A stretch of 64,000 bases of DNA. Origin: Epiperipatus broadwayi. Its lineage: Eukaryota > Onychophora > Udeonychophora > Euonychophora > Peripatidae. The stretch's first letter is position 1. Each line of letters opens with the position of its first letter. Under the pieces are notes generated by a model. It ran no database searches. It was not told the origin of the DNA and worked only from the letters and a program-made list of their open reading frames with translations. This document shows positions 22,661 to 35,190 of this stretch, piece by piece. The stretch covers positions 1-64,000 of the forward strand of contig JAQFVV010007242.1 of assembly GCA_028023455.1 (NCBI GenBank). The letters are read 5' to 3'. The position numbers and the translations under genes are program-made.

Positions 22661-24009
22661 ATCTATATGCAGAGAAGCACAGATAAACATATACACAAAA
22701 GTGAGTTGTTTTAAATAATTCATATGGGAAGACATTTTAAATCTATATTATTAAATTTAAAGACGTTTATAATTAGTTAAGGGGTAACCTGATAAAAGCT
22801 TTCTAATCTCTCAAAAATTGACTATATTGTTTTTTAAAAAAGAATAAAAGAAAGCTGTAATAGAATTTGATAAAATGATTTTTTTAAAATATTGATTAAA
22901 TATGTAAATTTTACGTACATTCAAAATGGAATTATTAATTATAAAAATTATTATTTATTGTTTGGCAAAATTAAATTTGTTAATAATCTGTGCAATTCTA
23001 TATATGTGTTTTAGCAAACCTAGCATAAGGATTTGTATTATTTAAAATATAATTTAAAAGCTTAATCATGCATTATTTTAGGTTAAGTCAAATATGTTCA
23101 GAAATTACCCACACATGCATGTATGTGTGCATATATAGATGAATGCTTGTCAAGTATAACACATATAAAATGTAAATTTTTTTTATATAATTATTTTATG
23201 TTTAATTGAAATGTTTTTATCATATATTATAAAATGTACATCTGTGTACAGATATATATATGCATTTAAAGATACCCATTAAGAAGTAATGCAATTAATG
23301 TAATAACTTGAATTTTATAATAATCTTGTAAATTACAGTGCGATGATTTTTATTATTGTGTATTATTCAAAATAAGAAATGTTATCTGATAAGACCTCAA
23401 ATATCATTTATTTTTTTGTTATTAATAAACTTATTTAATTGTTAAAAATTGTTTCCATCATCTCTTGGTCATGTACAATAATAGAGCATATGTTCTCTGA
23501 GCTAGATTCATGTATGAGATGAATATATAAGTGGGGATGTATATATTAGTGCTTTTGAGGCATCCAGTGATGATCAATCATCATCATCCTGATTGGTGCA
23601 TAACATTATATTCTTTAAAGCCCATGCACTATATTTTAGTTTAGTTTAGTCTTATTAAAAGTTAAATTGGCCAGTACAAGTGGCCTGAGCATTGATGATG
23701 ATCAGCATGTTTTAAATATCTCAGCATTGTTGTTTGATTCTTATGTATTCTGATGGATGAGCACTTAAGTGGTACATCTAAGTTATGTTTAAATAATTGC
23801 CCAAGGTGGCAAAGGCTCAATAATTAGCCTGGTCTATAGAAAACCCATTTCAAATCCAGTCACAAGGTTGATTGTTGATTATATTTTTTATTGTTCAAAT
23901 CTAGCCACCAGATGGGACTGTTGATTTTATTCTGATTTATTGTTTTGATGTATTTTGATGGATTATTCATGATGATGAGTGATTATTTATTTTGAGTATT
24001 AGTATTACT
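22661..24009. other. AT-rich spacer
   Basis: There is no gene. ATC/GAT-rich phrases cluster at 23565-23600 and 23940-23990. Confidence 0.4.
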
Positions 24010-25290
24010 TACTTTTTAATAATGCTGGTTGATATATGGTTGATGATTAAGTATACTTTTAGTTGCTCTTCTGATCTCTCAATGATCTCACAGAGATCTC
24101 TTAATCTCATGCTTGCCTTAAATATCTCATTACTTATATTTACTTTTACTTTATAATTGTTAATTAGAGAAGATATTAATTAGTATTCACCATCACATAT
24201 GAAAATAACAAAGAACTTAAATATCTCGACCTCTCTTTATCGAGAAATCGCCACTTAATAGATTACAAAATGATTGTTAAATCATTTGAAATTCGCAGCT
24301 GTATCCACCCTAACTCTAACTCACCTGCATCGCATAAATTTGCTGGCCTTAATGCATTTTTGTTTAGAAACTTTTATTTATGTAAATATGAAGCAGACAG
24401 GAAAGAAAACATAAACAACTATATTAAAGATCTATTAACAGCAGAGTTCAAATTCAAAGCTATTAAAAATAAAATCATAAAATTTAATAATACAATAAAC
24501 AATAACGTACCTCGCACCAGTCTACCTAGAATAACAATCCCCTATATTCCTAAAATATCTAACAAACTAATGAAAGCATTAAACGATAAATTTAACATAG
24601 CAGTTAGAACTCCACCTAATTCTAATAGATTGCTTAACATCTCTAAAGACCACATTGATCGATCGTTCACCCCACACGTGGTGTACTCTATTGCCTGCCC
24701 TCAGGCTGGATGCCATGCTAAAGCTACAATCAATACTAGACTGGGTCAACATATTTACACATTTAACAGAGCTCAGAAAAACAGCAACACGTCCTCTGTA
24801 TTCTTGGAGCATGCTAAACAATCTGGACACAACTTCACATCCGCCAATCCCATAATATTGCGCTCAGAATCAAATGATCACAAAAGAAAAATAAAGGAGG
24901 CATTTTACATCAATGGAAACATCCATGCCATTAATAGAAAGAATACTTGCTTCGAGATCTCGAAGAAATGGGCTACGTAATACTAGCTTATTTGAATATT
25001 TGTATTTGCATATTTTATTATACATTTTATGAAGGCTATGAATATGAGGCATGGATCCTTGAAAACGTTAAGCCGATAAACTTTAATACTAATTAATATC
25101 TTCTCTAATTAACAATTATATATTTTACATATACTGAGAAGTAAAGCTATATTTTTTACTTTATATAATTCTGGTTGATAGTTATTTTAGTTACTTTAAG
25201 GAGTGACTGGCCGATCTCTCAGAGATTCTCTAATCTCATGCTCTTATAAAATACTATATTAATTATATTTATATTTTGTAGATTATTGAT
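24010..25290 (+). mobile_element. 5'-truncated Penelope-like element with pseudo-LTRs
   Basis: A coding block (24180-24980) is flanked by related sequence in both directions. TTAATTAGAGAAGATATTAA at 24160-24179 reappears inverted near 25090-25115. The phrases GATCTCTCA, TAATCTCATGCT and the following AT run recur in direct order at 24075-24150 and 25220-25270. Combined direct and inverted flanks are the known habit of PLE pseudo-LTRs. Near 25037-25068 the phrase CCTTGAAAACGTT follows a short AGG/CCT hairpin, a weak hammerhead-like trace. Confidence 0.75.
24180..24980 (+). pseudogene. PLE: RT end, linker and GIY-YIG domain
   Basis: The open frame starts after a stop at 24177. LVFTITYENNKELKYLDLSL matches the last RT segment of Penelope-type RTs (FT.EYE.N..L.FLDL). 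The first ATG is at 24270. The linker has SHKFAGLNAFLFRNFYLCKY. The nuclease region has HVVYSIACPQAGC, then VFLEHAKQSGHNF and IKEAFYI. The expected YIG triplet is replaced (AKATINTRLG), so nuclease activity is doubtful even though the frame is open for 266 codons. The rest of the RT is missing. In the living element the protein would reverse-transcribe its RNA at a nicked target. Confidence 0.8.
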
Positions 25291-25425
25291 TTTGTATTTC
25301 ATTTTAATTTACTTGTGAGTGATGATGATATTCCATAACCCAGGTTCACATCTTTCTTTTCACCATGTCCTACCCCCATCCCGTTACAATATATTAAATT
25401 GCAGTTGTTAAAATTATAACTATTT

Positions 25426-25636
25426 TCTGGAGAGTTGCATTAGATCCTAAAATCTAAGTGCAGTGCTCTCAGATTAAGGCTCCTCATTGATGAAAGCTTA
25501 GAAACTATGCTGGGGATATTGAGTGAGTATACATTAAATGGATTTTATGCACAAACCTTCCTGCGTTCATTGATTACTCTGGCTTGCACTGAGTGGCACT
25601 ACTCTATGGAGAGTTCTGCCTCACTGTTAATGATGA
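25426..25636 (+). mobile_element. Fold-back element, family 1 (copy C, single arm)
   Basis: It runs from CTGGAGAGTTGCATTAGATC to GAGAGTTCTGCC. Only the right-arm orientation is present. Confidence 0.7.
25473..25523 (+). ncRNA. Hammerhead ribozyme, family 1 (decayed)
   Basis: TCCTCA / TGGGGA inner stem I is intact. The core reads TTGATGA and GAAAC; the triplet is TGC rather than GTC. Confidence 0.5.
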
Positions 25637-26199
25637 TGAGTTTTCAGAGCTTTGTTCTAATTTATTTAAAGATGAAAATAATTAAAAAACTCTATTTCTT
25701 TGGAGTAATTTTCTTTATGATTTAATCCAGTTATTGTTCATATAATGAAATTTTTTTAGACTGTAAATGTTTGAATCTAAATTATCTGAAGATCAGTAAA
25801 AGAATAGTTACTAAGTGATATTAAAAGATAAATACTCAACCCATTATGAACTAAAATGCTTAAGCACACAAATATATATAAACCAGCTTCATTGTTAATT
25901 CATTATTCATTTGTTTTTTGGCTACAAGAAAGCTAAATTGAATGTGTACAATTAACTACCAATTCATCATTTTTAAGGACTCAGAGGAAACAAGTGCTAG
26001 ATAGAAAAAGTGATATAAGCAGAAACTTATTAAAATAGGACAATTAGATGATTTTTCATTAAAATACATGTAAAACACCAATCATGTTTTTGAGCCAAAA
26101 TATCCCACCTATTATTTACAAAAATTCGGGTATATATAATGTGTGCATATGTTGGTGTTATTGACATCATTTATAAAATTATGAGACAAAGAGCAGTTG
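25637..26199. other. AT-rich spacer
   Basis: I see no gene and no assignable repeat. Confidence 0.4.
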
Positions 26200-26410
26200 G
26201 AATGGACAGATAATATATTAACAAATATAACCTTAAATGGGGTCCAAATAATTGTAAAAGACATAGAAAGAGGCCATATATGAGATGGATTGATGAAATA
26301 TGCCAGGGTGATGTGGAGAAGAGAGACTGGAGATCAGAGAAGATATATTGAACTTGGTGAGACCTTTATTCTGCAGTGGGTTGACAATGATTGCAAATAA
26401 TGGTGGTATT
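26200..26410 (+). mobile_element. RTE-type LINE 3' end
   Basis: This is a diverged copy of 9310-9505: NLKWGPNNCKRHRKRPYMRW, then a region ending ILQWVDND. It is 5' truncated. Confidence 0.75.
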
Positions 26411-27239
26411 TAACATTACAGTAATTTTATACATTTAAAAAGTCTGAGTTAATATTAATTCTAGTGATTAAATGCAAGTGCATTATTTTCTAACAAACTT
26501 ATTTTTATTTTGTTCAACATCATATTAACACTTGTTACAATTTCAAGTACAAAAAGCTGTTATAGTTAGAAAAAAATAATATGATAAACTCTTTGCTTTA
26601 GAATTATGTTACTGCAATTTCTTTCCTCTGTGTGTTATTCTTTTAATTAATTTTATATGAGTCTCCAGCTATAATTTATTAGTATATATTTGTTTTTTTG
26701 TTTTTTTTTTAAAAGTTTATTTATTACATATATACAATATAAATCATATTCATATTGAAATGGTATCTTTTTTTGTGCTCCAAATTCTGGTTAATATATA
26801 TATTCAAATAAAAATGGTTAACTTCAAATATATACAATAATATTAACCAAAAATCTATGATAATGATGATTTATAATTTAGAACTGAAGATTAAACTGAG
26901 TAAAATGACCACAAAATATTTTTAATTTGTTTTTCTAAGTTTACTTTTGGAATACATTAATTTCTGATCAACATCTAAATTACTATCTCTGAATGTTTTC
27001 CAGTGTATTATATGATTTCTCAGGCGTGTGAATATTAATAACATTATGCTTGTTAATAGCATAATTTTTGAAGTGAGATTGATAAGCAAACAAACTAAAC
27101 TGATTAATAATGGAAATAAGTTAACAATTTATTAACAATAGATATATAAACTTGTTGCTTACATATTTGCAACTATTACCAAATATAATAAATATAATAC
27201 AAAACAATAAAGATAATTAAGATCTTACCAAGTGTTGAA
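26411..27239. other. AT-rich spacer
   Basis: I see no gene and no assignable repeat. Confidence 0.4.
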
Positions 27240-27720
27240 GTTTGAAAACATTAACACCATGGTTTTCTGCAGATACCCTTCTTTTACTATATGTATGAAT
27301 AAATCGTTATTACTTCATCCTTGATGAGAGTTGCATTCCTTGTACACTGTTAACATTAGACAGGGTTTATAGTAGCATTGGTAGACCTTATGACATAATC
27401 CATTTTATCCTCATGGTATAATTAAAGCAGTCAATGATTGGAACTTTAGTGTTAGTATCTGGATCAAATTGCATCCCTCTGGGTGTTTTTATTGGTGTGG
27501 TAGCTCATTTTCTAGCCACACATGCTAAATATTTATCTGCTGGTTAATAACATATTTGCTATGATGGATCTTAGTATTGAAAAATGTTTTTAATGTAAGC
27601 AAGACATAGTGATCCAAACTACAGTGAAAACTGTCTTCATCAGAATTTTCTTTTCTCTGCCTGAAATCACTGCAATACTTAAATTAAGACTTGGAATAAA
27701 CTAGACTCTGGCCTATTTAT
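27240..27720 (-). mobile_element. Possible PLE terminal region
   Basis: The minus strand at 27645-27612 reads CTGATGA, then an ACAGTTTTCACTGT hairpin, then a degraded GAAAC. It precedes codons resembling ATTPIKTPRGMQFDPDT. I base the assignment on likeness to the motif near other PLE traces; it is weak. Confidence 0.3.
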
Positions 27721-29149
27721 ACACCATTTGTTGTTATTCACATTTTCACTGTACTCAATGAATGTTTATCAAAACTACTTACAAGATTTAACATCTGTAT
27801 ATCAATAATATCATGTTTATTGATTAATATCCTTTAAGTTATGGTATAAAATAGTTTTTCTCTTTTCCTTTTTTATTTTATGATCACAATAGAAAGAAAA
27901 AAATCATTACTGACTTTTAAAAATTGATTGAAAACTTTTCTAATTTTAGTAATTCATAATTTCCAATAGCATATTTAGATTTGCTCTTCAATTTACTATA
28001 AGAATGGGCAAATTATTTATTTAAAATTGCATTCAGAAGGCAAAATTATAAAGGTTCACAAAATATTTTTTATTTTTATAAACTATGCAATTCAAATTAT
28101 TGCACATATCAAAATCACCTTTCTTCTTTTACATAATATAATATAAACTATAATCTGATTGTTTTCAGTTTTACATAGTGCAACTCCTTTACAAAATTTT
28201 TGATAATATTATATATAAAAAAAAAATATGTGAATATTTTTTTTTTTTTTTTCCTTGCTTGTGTAAATGAAAAAAATATAAATTATATTTTTTTGTTGTA
28301 CGTGAACTTAATAACATACTTTATATTATTTTATTTTTTTTTTTTTTTATGTGAAGTTATTAATTTAATTACCTTTCTTCTTTTACATAATATAATATAA
28401 ACTAAAATAAAATGAAAAAAATAAATGTAAGTCTTTTTAAACATTACTAATACTAATTCAAAACAAAAGTAATACACTTGTATGTGATTTTTATATTGAA
28501 TCATAAGTTTTTAAAAATCATTAAAAAATCCTAATGCATAATTAAGAATATTACCCAATTACAAATAAAGATTACATATCAAATATTTCTATAGAAGTTA
28601 AAAATATTTTTACTCAATTATATAAAATTTCATCCAAAAAACAGCAAGACTCAGTTGAAAATTGTTTACTTACATTTGCTGTAATAATGCGAAAATATTT
28701 TTTACTTATACATGTCTGTATTTTTTGCTAGTATTAGAGGTTTCATATATTTATTAAAACTATAACTATAGTTTACATATAATGAAATAAAAGTAAACAC
28801 CCTAAGAATAATGATATACAAAGATCCTAGAATAATACACCTAAAAACTAAAAGGAACATGCATTTTACATGATGTTTTAAGCAAAAGAGTTAAAACACT
28901 ATTTTGGAGAGAAAAAAGAGTGATTATCAATGGAATATTGTATTTTGATTCTGATTAAACACAATTCTTATGATAGAAAAATTCTAGCCAGAAAAAAATT
29001 TAAAGGCACTTTTTTTATAGTAAATCATAAAATTTTTGGGGGGGGAACTTGTAAGATTATTTTCTGTATGTTTTCAATTATTAATTATAATTAAAACTTA
29101 TAAATTTTTAATTCTATAACTTTAAATTCAATAATGAGTAAATAATATT
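27721..29149. other. AT-rich spacer with homopolymers
   Basis: A 36-bp phrase (CCTTTCTTCTTTTACATAAT...) is repeated at 28119-28156 and 28370-28405. Oligo-T and oligo-G runs occur. No coding sequence. Confidence 0.4.
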
Positions 29150-29665
29150 TACTAAGGCAATAAACCTAAAGCTTGTGCGGTTAAAAATGCGAAGGTAGGG
29201 ACCTCTACAGATCTTAACCACAAGCTTACGCATTGGAAGAAAAGAGGGGAACCCTTCTTTACTTCAACCTACTTTCTATATAAATAGGTGAAGCCGAAGT
29301 GGTTAGATCTGAGAGCATGAAGCCATCCAATATTTCACTGATTAAGTCCACAATTCCTATTATACATTAATACTCATTAAATCTTTCAATTTACAATGAG
29401 TCAATGGAAAGATCTTATAGTTAGAAATCTATTACAATAATTTAAAGTTGTAATTATAAATTTATTTAACACATTGATTACGTAAGTAATATTTACTAAG
29501 GCAATAAACCTAAAGCTTGTACAGTTAAAAATGCGAAGCTAGGGACCTCTACAGGTCTTAACCACAAGCTTACACATTGGAAGAGGGGAACCTACTTTAC
29601 TTCAACCTACTTTCTATATAAATAGGTGAAGCTGAAGTGGTTAGATCTGAGAGCGTTGTGTATCA
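29150..29665. repeat. Pair of direct repeats with TATA-like motif
   Basis: 29150-29325 and 29485-29655 share AGGGACCTCTACAG, TTAACCACAAGCTTAC, TCTATATAAATAGG and GTGGTTAGATCTGAGAG. The first parts of each are also related to the palindrome at 49.4 kb. TATATAAATAG looks like a TATA box, so these may be LTR-like or promoter-bearing ends of an unknown element. Confidence 0.6.
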
Positions 29666-29684
29666 TTGGCACTATCACTTTCAA

Positions 29685-29925
29685 TCATTATCAATCCACT
29701 GACAAAATGAAGGTCTTTCCAAATTTTATCCAGTTTTTGCAATCTATAACTTTCCTTTTCATATCACTCCAAAAAACTGCCTTATTTCACATTCATCCTT
29801 GACCTATAGTCTCTTTCTGAATCTTTTACAATCATTTGGGATCTAATTTAAAATTTCAGATGTCCATCTATTGGCATCTCTTCTAAAAATACATCCATTT
29901 GAGTCTCTTAATATATATAATAAAC
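29685..29925 (-). mobile_element. RTE-type LINE 3' end
   Basis: The minus-strand counterpart of 9310-9505 (plus strand: CCACTGACAAAATGAAGGTC ... TTGGGATCTAATTTAAAATT). It is diverged and 5' truncated. Confidence 0.6.
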
Positions 29926-31020
29926 TCAATTTTTAATTGATTTTATAATTGTAATTACATGAAAATAGCAGCAAGCTTTCTAAACTGTGAATCTACAATC
30001 TGTTATCAAAGCAATCTCCACTTTTTCATTTATGGAGATTGAAGAACCATAGTTTAAATAAGTTTGTGGCTGCTATCATGTGAATGTATAAGCTATAAGC
30101 ACATTTATATGTTATCTCAAATTTAAAAATATACCTACATTACTATATATTACAAGACTGAGATTTGTCAATAAAAAACAAAATTTAAAAAAATGATATA
30201 TTTATGAAAAAACATGTACCTTTATGGCTCTGACTTCAAGGCCAAAGGAATCAATTAAAACTACTGATATATGAAACAGTATGTGTAAATAGTAGTTCAA
30301 AAATTCATCATATTTACACATAAAACTAAGAAGAAATGATTTTGCATGACATAGAAAAAGAAAATAATATGTTTCAGAAATGACAGAATTATTTGATAAT
30401 AGAATAGAACTATAACTCCAATACATTTTGCTCCACCCCTCTCTCCTCCACATACATTGTACATCACATATAATAACTCATGTTTTGTTGATAAACTGTG
30501 ATTACAATAAATTACTTATTGTATATTGAATTGCAGGTGTACAACACATTTTCAACATGCGCAGTATGTATGACACAGAATCTTATTTATCTATATAGTT
30601 TGCATTATAGTATAAGCAAAAAATTTTAAAATAATAATATAGTTATTAATAGTAAATTGAGAGTATATATTTGTAATTTTTTACTGCTTCATTCATTTAA
30701 AAAAAGCATACTGTTTCATAATTTTATTTTTTAAATATCCGACATCCATCACAATTAACCCTTTCAATGATTATTATTTAATTGGCCAAATGAGTTCAAA
30801 ATCAAAACTTTTAATTGGCCAACTCACAACTTTAATAAAATCTATTGTTAAAATAGATCACTTTTAATAATATAAATACGTTAGTTTCATTTGTAAAAAG
30901 TATATTACTAAATTGTCAGATTATGAAAGTAAACGAAAGTCTTTTCAAAAATGAAATTTGATTTATAATTTAAAAAATATTCAATTGCGGTGAAATAAAA
31001 GTAACCGCTATTCAACCAAC
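29926..31020. other. AT-rich spacer
   Basis: No gene. TTTAATTGGCCAA occurs twice at 30778 and 30808. Confidence 0.4.
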
Positions 31021-31021
31021 C

Positions 31022-31049
31022 AAAAAAGATTGCGTCAGCAATCTTTTTT
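31022..31049. repeat. 12-bp-stem hairpin
   Basis: AAAAAAGATTGC, loop GTCA, GCAATCTTTTTT: a perfect stem. It looks like a bacterial terminator, but that reading makes no sense in this genome. Confidence 0.7.
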
Positions 31050-31173
31050 TTTTCACTTTAACGTTACGATCAATATGTAGCAATAAATAAATAATTCTTG
31101 GTAATATCTTAACTATTTTTCTAAAATAATTTGATTTTTAAATCAGCATTTATTTTTTATAGCGTCTGTATAC

Positions 31174-31421
31174 AATTGTAATCACATTCATATCGGCTTT
31201 TTCAAACCAAATTGTGCAAACGCTTTTTGCGAGTGTTAAATAACAAATGAATACCCTCTGACCCATACAAGATATAGAATTTATGCAGCAATGAATCCTT
31301 TTATTGCTGCATAAATTCTATATCTTGTATGGGTCAGAGGGTATTTATTTGTTATTTAACACTCGCAAAAAGCGTTTGCACAATTTGGTTTGAAAAAGCC
31401 GATATGAATGTGATTACAATT
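31174..31421. repeat. Near-perfect palindrome, 119-bp arms
   Basis: The left arm 31174-31292 and right arm 31303-31421 are inverted copies with one mismatch that I can see (ATGAATAC against GTATTTAT). The loop is 10 bp (GAATCCTTTT). No similar sequence occurs elsewhere in the window. No ORF. The arms are less AT-rich than their flanks. Confidence 0.95.
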
Positions 31422-32273
31422 TGATTTTTAGTATTATTTTATCAATAATAATTTGTAATTCAATTCAAATATTGTTTAAAATGTTGTAAACATTCGTTTA
31501 TCATTTTCGTAATAAAAATCAAAACGAACATAACTTTTTACTTTTTGGCAGCCATTTCCCTTTCTGACAGAAGTGGGACAGCCAATAAGATTCAAGAAAA
31601 GTTGGTGAGAAAGCGGTGCTTTGGTTTTGTTTGACATATATGGTCATTTTTATTGATTTTTTACTTGTAAAATAATTCTGAAGAGGGCACCATCTTACAG
31701 AACTTTTGATTTTCTTTCGAATGATGTATAATATGTATACGTGGGATAAAAAGTAGCCGATTTAGAGTGATGTCAAATCTTCTCGTTTTTAGACGAGTCG
31801 TGCATTCAAACGGTTAAATATGCTTTGGATGATATTCTTTTTTTTTCAATAACACTTTTTATACCAACCTGATATTATACATATTATCAAGAAGCTATGA
31901 TCTTTCTAATTATTTCGATGTTTTTAAGACAGTATCAACTTTAAATACATTTTTAAAGTTTGTAAAACTTTTCATTACACTTAGAAAACATTTTAATATG
32001 TGAAATACTGCACATTAAATTTGTAAAGGATAATAAAGAAAGAATAAAATATAGGTGTTTTCAATATAAAATAAACAAATTTTATTAAGAAATATGATTG
32101 CATACAGTGTTGAGATAGAAAAACAGCTGCTGTCATATTTTAAAAATTTATTTACAAATTTTAATTTATTTTTGTAGGTGTGGTTATCTATAGCATTCAG
32201 ATATGGAAAAATGGTTGTTGTGTATCACAAAATGTATTAAATTTATTAACTTTAATATATTTTTGTTTATTTG
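31422..32273. other. Spacer with a CCAAT-bearing block
   Basis: 31540-31640 has higher GC and includes GGGACAGCCAATAAG; it could be regulatory. I see nothing else. Confidence 0.3.
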
Positions 32274-32285
32274 CATTTTTGATTG

Positions 32286-32579
32286 TTAAACCACTAAAAA
32301 ACACATGATCACCGTTCATTATGCTTACACAACTTAGTAGCCACTCAGTGCAAATCAGAGTAGTCAGTGGATGTACAAAGTTTTGTGCATAAAACCCCTA
32401 TCTAGTCCAGTGCTCTCAGATTCAAGGTTCCTTACTGATGAAAACCATGAAGTACAAACTAGTCTGGGGATATTGGATGAGTAGGCACTAGATAGTGATT
32501 TTATGCACAAACTTTCCTGCATCCATTGATTAGTCTGGCTTGCACTGAGTGGTGCTACTGTGTGGAGTTTTGCCTCTGC
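32286..32579 (-). mobile_element. Fold-back element, family 1 (copy D)
   Basis: It is flanked by CATTTTTGATTG (32274-32285) and CATTTTTGTTTG (32580-32591), 11 of 12 identical. It starts TTAAACCACTAAAAAACACA and ends GTGTGGAGTTTTGCCTCTGC. The arms are partly deleted. It carries one hammerhead. Confidence 0.85.
32420..32478 (+). ncRNA. Hammerhead ribozyme, family 1 (near-intact)
   Basis: Stem I outer ATTCAA/TTGGAT, core CTGATGA intact, second strand CAAAC (G12 changed), then TAGTC and TGGGGA. One core base differs from the canonical form. Confidence 0.6.
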
Positions 32580-32591
32580 CATTTTTGTTTG

Positions 32592-34177
32592 TATATGTTT
32601 TTTCAGATAGCACATTACTGAAGTCATGTATATTGATGCAGCATAGTTCATGGCTTCACAGTAATATATTAAAAGAGGGTAAAAAAATATCAAAAATAGA
32701 TAGCATTTCAAAGTTTTCAAAATTGAAGGATGTTTGACTTAACTAACAAAGTTTCTAAGATATGTGCTTTTATTTACAACAATTTCTGATAACAGTACAT
32801 AAGCAAAAACAAAAGTATCAATGCATTTGAGACAATTTGGCAATAGTAAATTAGAAGGGAGTAATGAATGAAAAGGAACAGTTTTATTTTAATATAAAAT
32901 TTTTTTAGAAGAATGGAATGCTTAATATGCCTAATAGTATTTCATGTTTATGAGCTTCTATACACAGGAGCATTTATTTTTCTGAAAAGAAAAACTATTT
33001 CACAACACATGTAGCATTTCAAAAATTTAAAGATAACTTAAAATAAGGGCAAGCATAACATTTCCTTCATGAAACTTCTTCCTGCATAAGCGCAATTCAC
33101 CATTATTAGTATTATAAGGTGTTGGTCTATCATCATCACATAATAAATTCCATCATTTGGCTGTTTTTATAGGAAAAATATTTAGAAGCAAAATTACTTG
33201 TATTATCTACAGCTTCGTTGTGTTAATACATTAAAATAATATACCACAATATATAGCTGTTTCTCAACTTCTATATTTCCATCTTCTTTAAATCAAATAG
33301 TAATACATGACTTATCAACAGCAACATCACAAAACAATTAACTTTTTATAATCAATTATAATCAACTTTTAGTATTTTAGTTTTATTTCTCGTGATAAAC
33401 TAATTAGTATTATTAATTATTAAGCATACACTCTAATATATGTAGTATTTCTAGAATACGTGAAAAGATAAAAATATGTAACAAAATTGATTAATTTCAA
33501 ATAATAATTATTTGTAAATAATAATTAATGTCATGCAATTACCATTAGAAATTGTAATTTTTTTTTTAAGTTTTATTGTTATCAAATTTTATTCTATTAA
33601 TCAGAATTATGCATTTCCAATTTGAATAATTCATATAATATTTATTTATGTATGGTAATTAATTTTCAAGAGATACAGTTTTTGTCATTCTATGTAATAC
33701 ATATGTATTTGTGTTATTCAATATATATTGTTAAAAGGTTGCCTTGACAACAATTTGAGATTGTTGATTGTTATCTATATTGGGATTGTCTAAGTGTTAA
33801 ATGTTTTTAATGGATATATATATAAGTATATTATATTGTTAAAAGGAGGTTGCCATGACAGCAGTAAAATTGTTGATTGTTATTGATATTGGGATCGTCT
33901 AAGTATTGACTGGTTTTATGATATATATCTTAAATAGAATCATGCATTTGTAACTTAATTAATAAATATTCTGTTGACATATGGGTGAGGGAAGATAAGA
34001 TTGATTTAATCTCCAGAGCCACCTGGTGATGTCCCTGTTCATGGCTAAAATATTGTAAATTTATGAATTATTTTTTGGTTTTATTTATGCACTGATATAA
34101 GTGGTCAACTATTTATTCATTTTTATGCTTATGTATGGTTTGATTAATAAACTCCATTAGCAAATATTATTATTGAC
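32592..34177. other. AT-rich spacer with a local duplication
   Basis: About 100 bp is duplicated at 33725-33830 and 33832-33925 (AGGTTGCC.TGACA..., GATTGTTGATTGTTAT, GTCTAAGT). No gene. Confidence 0.5.
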
Positions 34178-34187
34178 AATGACAGTA

Positions 34188-34393
34188 CTTAAAATAGTAG
34201 CAATGTCTTCATATTGCAGTGCCATCCAGTGCAAGTCTTAGCACTCATTGAATGCAAGAAGTTCATGCATAAAATCCCTATCTAGTGCTTACCCATCCAA
34301 TACCTCCAGACTAGTTTCTACCTTATGACTTTCATCAATGAGGAGTCTTGGATCTGAGAGCACTGCATGAAGATGGTGATCATGTGATGTTTT
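34188..34393 (+). mobile_element. Fold-back element, family 1 (copy E)
   Basis: Flanked by AATGACAGTA at 34178-34187 and 34394-34403, a perfect 10-bp duplication. It ends with the family tail GGTGATCATGTGATGTTT. It holds one arm and the hammerhead. Confidence 0.85.
34295..34353 (-). ncRNA. Hammerhead ribozyme, family 1 (near-intact)
   Basis: On the minus strand ATCCAA/TTGGAT outer stem, TCCTCA/TGGAGG inner stem with one mismatch, core TTGATGA, then GAAAC-TA-GTC. Only C3 deviates from the canonical core. Confidence 0.6.
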
Positions 34394-34667
34394 AATGACA
34401 GTAATCATAATATGTATGTTCAAGTAAAAAATGACTGGAGCTCTCCCCAAACTGCCTAAAGTCTCATTTCTGAATCAATGTATGTATTGTGTAATAACAT
34501 ACTCTAGCTATTTACTACAAAAATTGTAAGTTATTAGCATGTATTGCATATATAAAGGTTAATAAATATATATTTTTAGGATTCTTGTATTGGATAATTT
34601 TTAATATTGTTTAAAGTATATAATTTATAAAGCACTTAATAAAAGTTTATACTAAGGGCTTGCATGA

Positions 34668-34740
34668 TTTGTTGCAGTGGTGGAGTGGCAGACTTAAAAG
34701 CTAAAGGTCAATGGATTGCAGATTAGCCTGAGGCAGAATA
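34668..34740 (+). repeat. Common SINE fragment
   Basis: GTTGCAGTGGTGGAGTGGCA followed by a diverged core. Confidence 0.5.
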
Positions 34741-34879
34741 ATATATGACATCACGAACAATTAATCATTCAATACTACTACTAAAACCATGTTCCACATC
34801 CATAATTTTAAATGTGAATTAAGTTAAACATTTTTTTTTTCAATAGCTATCACATACCCAACCCAACTAACTATTAAAT

Positions 34880-35190
34880 TCATCATCAATATTTTCAACC
34901 ATTACTAATGCAATGAAGAATGAAGACTTTTCCAAGTTTAATGCAGTTACTTTCTAATTTTGTCCATCCATCTCACATATGATCTATTTCTAGGTCTTTT
35001 ACAATCTATTGTGATTTTCAGATTTCAACTATCTATCTAATATTATATCTTCTAGACTTATGTTCATTCGAACTCCAGAGTCTCTTAATTCTTTCAATGA
35101 TGCCAGTAATATCTATTTGTTCTCTCTATATGTATTTTGTTTTCACTTCCGTCTATCTAACAGATATCTGTCTGTATTTCAATTATTAGA
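34880..35190 (-). mobile_element. RTE-type LINE 3' portion
   Basis: The plus strand carries GAAGACTTTTCCAAGTTTAA, CCATCCATCTCACATATGAT and AGGTCTTTTACAATCTATTG, reverse complements of the RTE C-terminal coding sequence. Confidence 0.65.

Noticed and set aside
31022-31049. Terminator-like hairpin followed by T run
   Set aside because: Intrinsic termination of this kind is bacterial; the surrounding sequence is animal repeat DNA.
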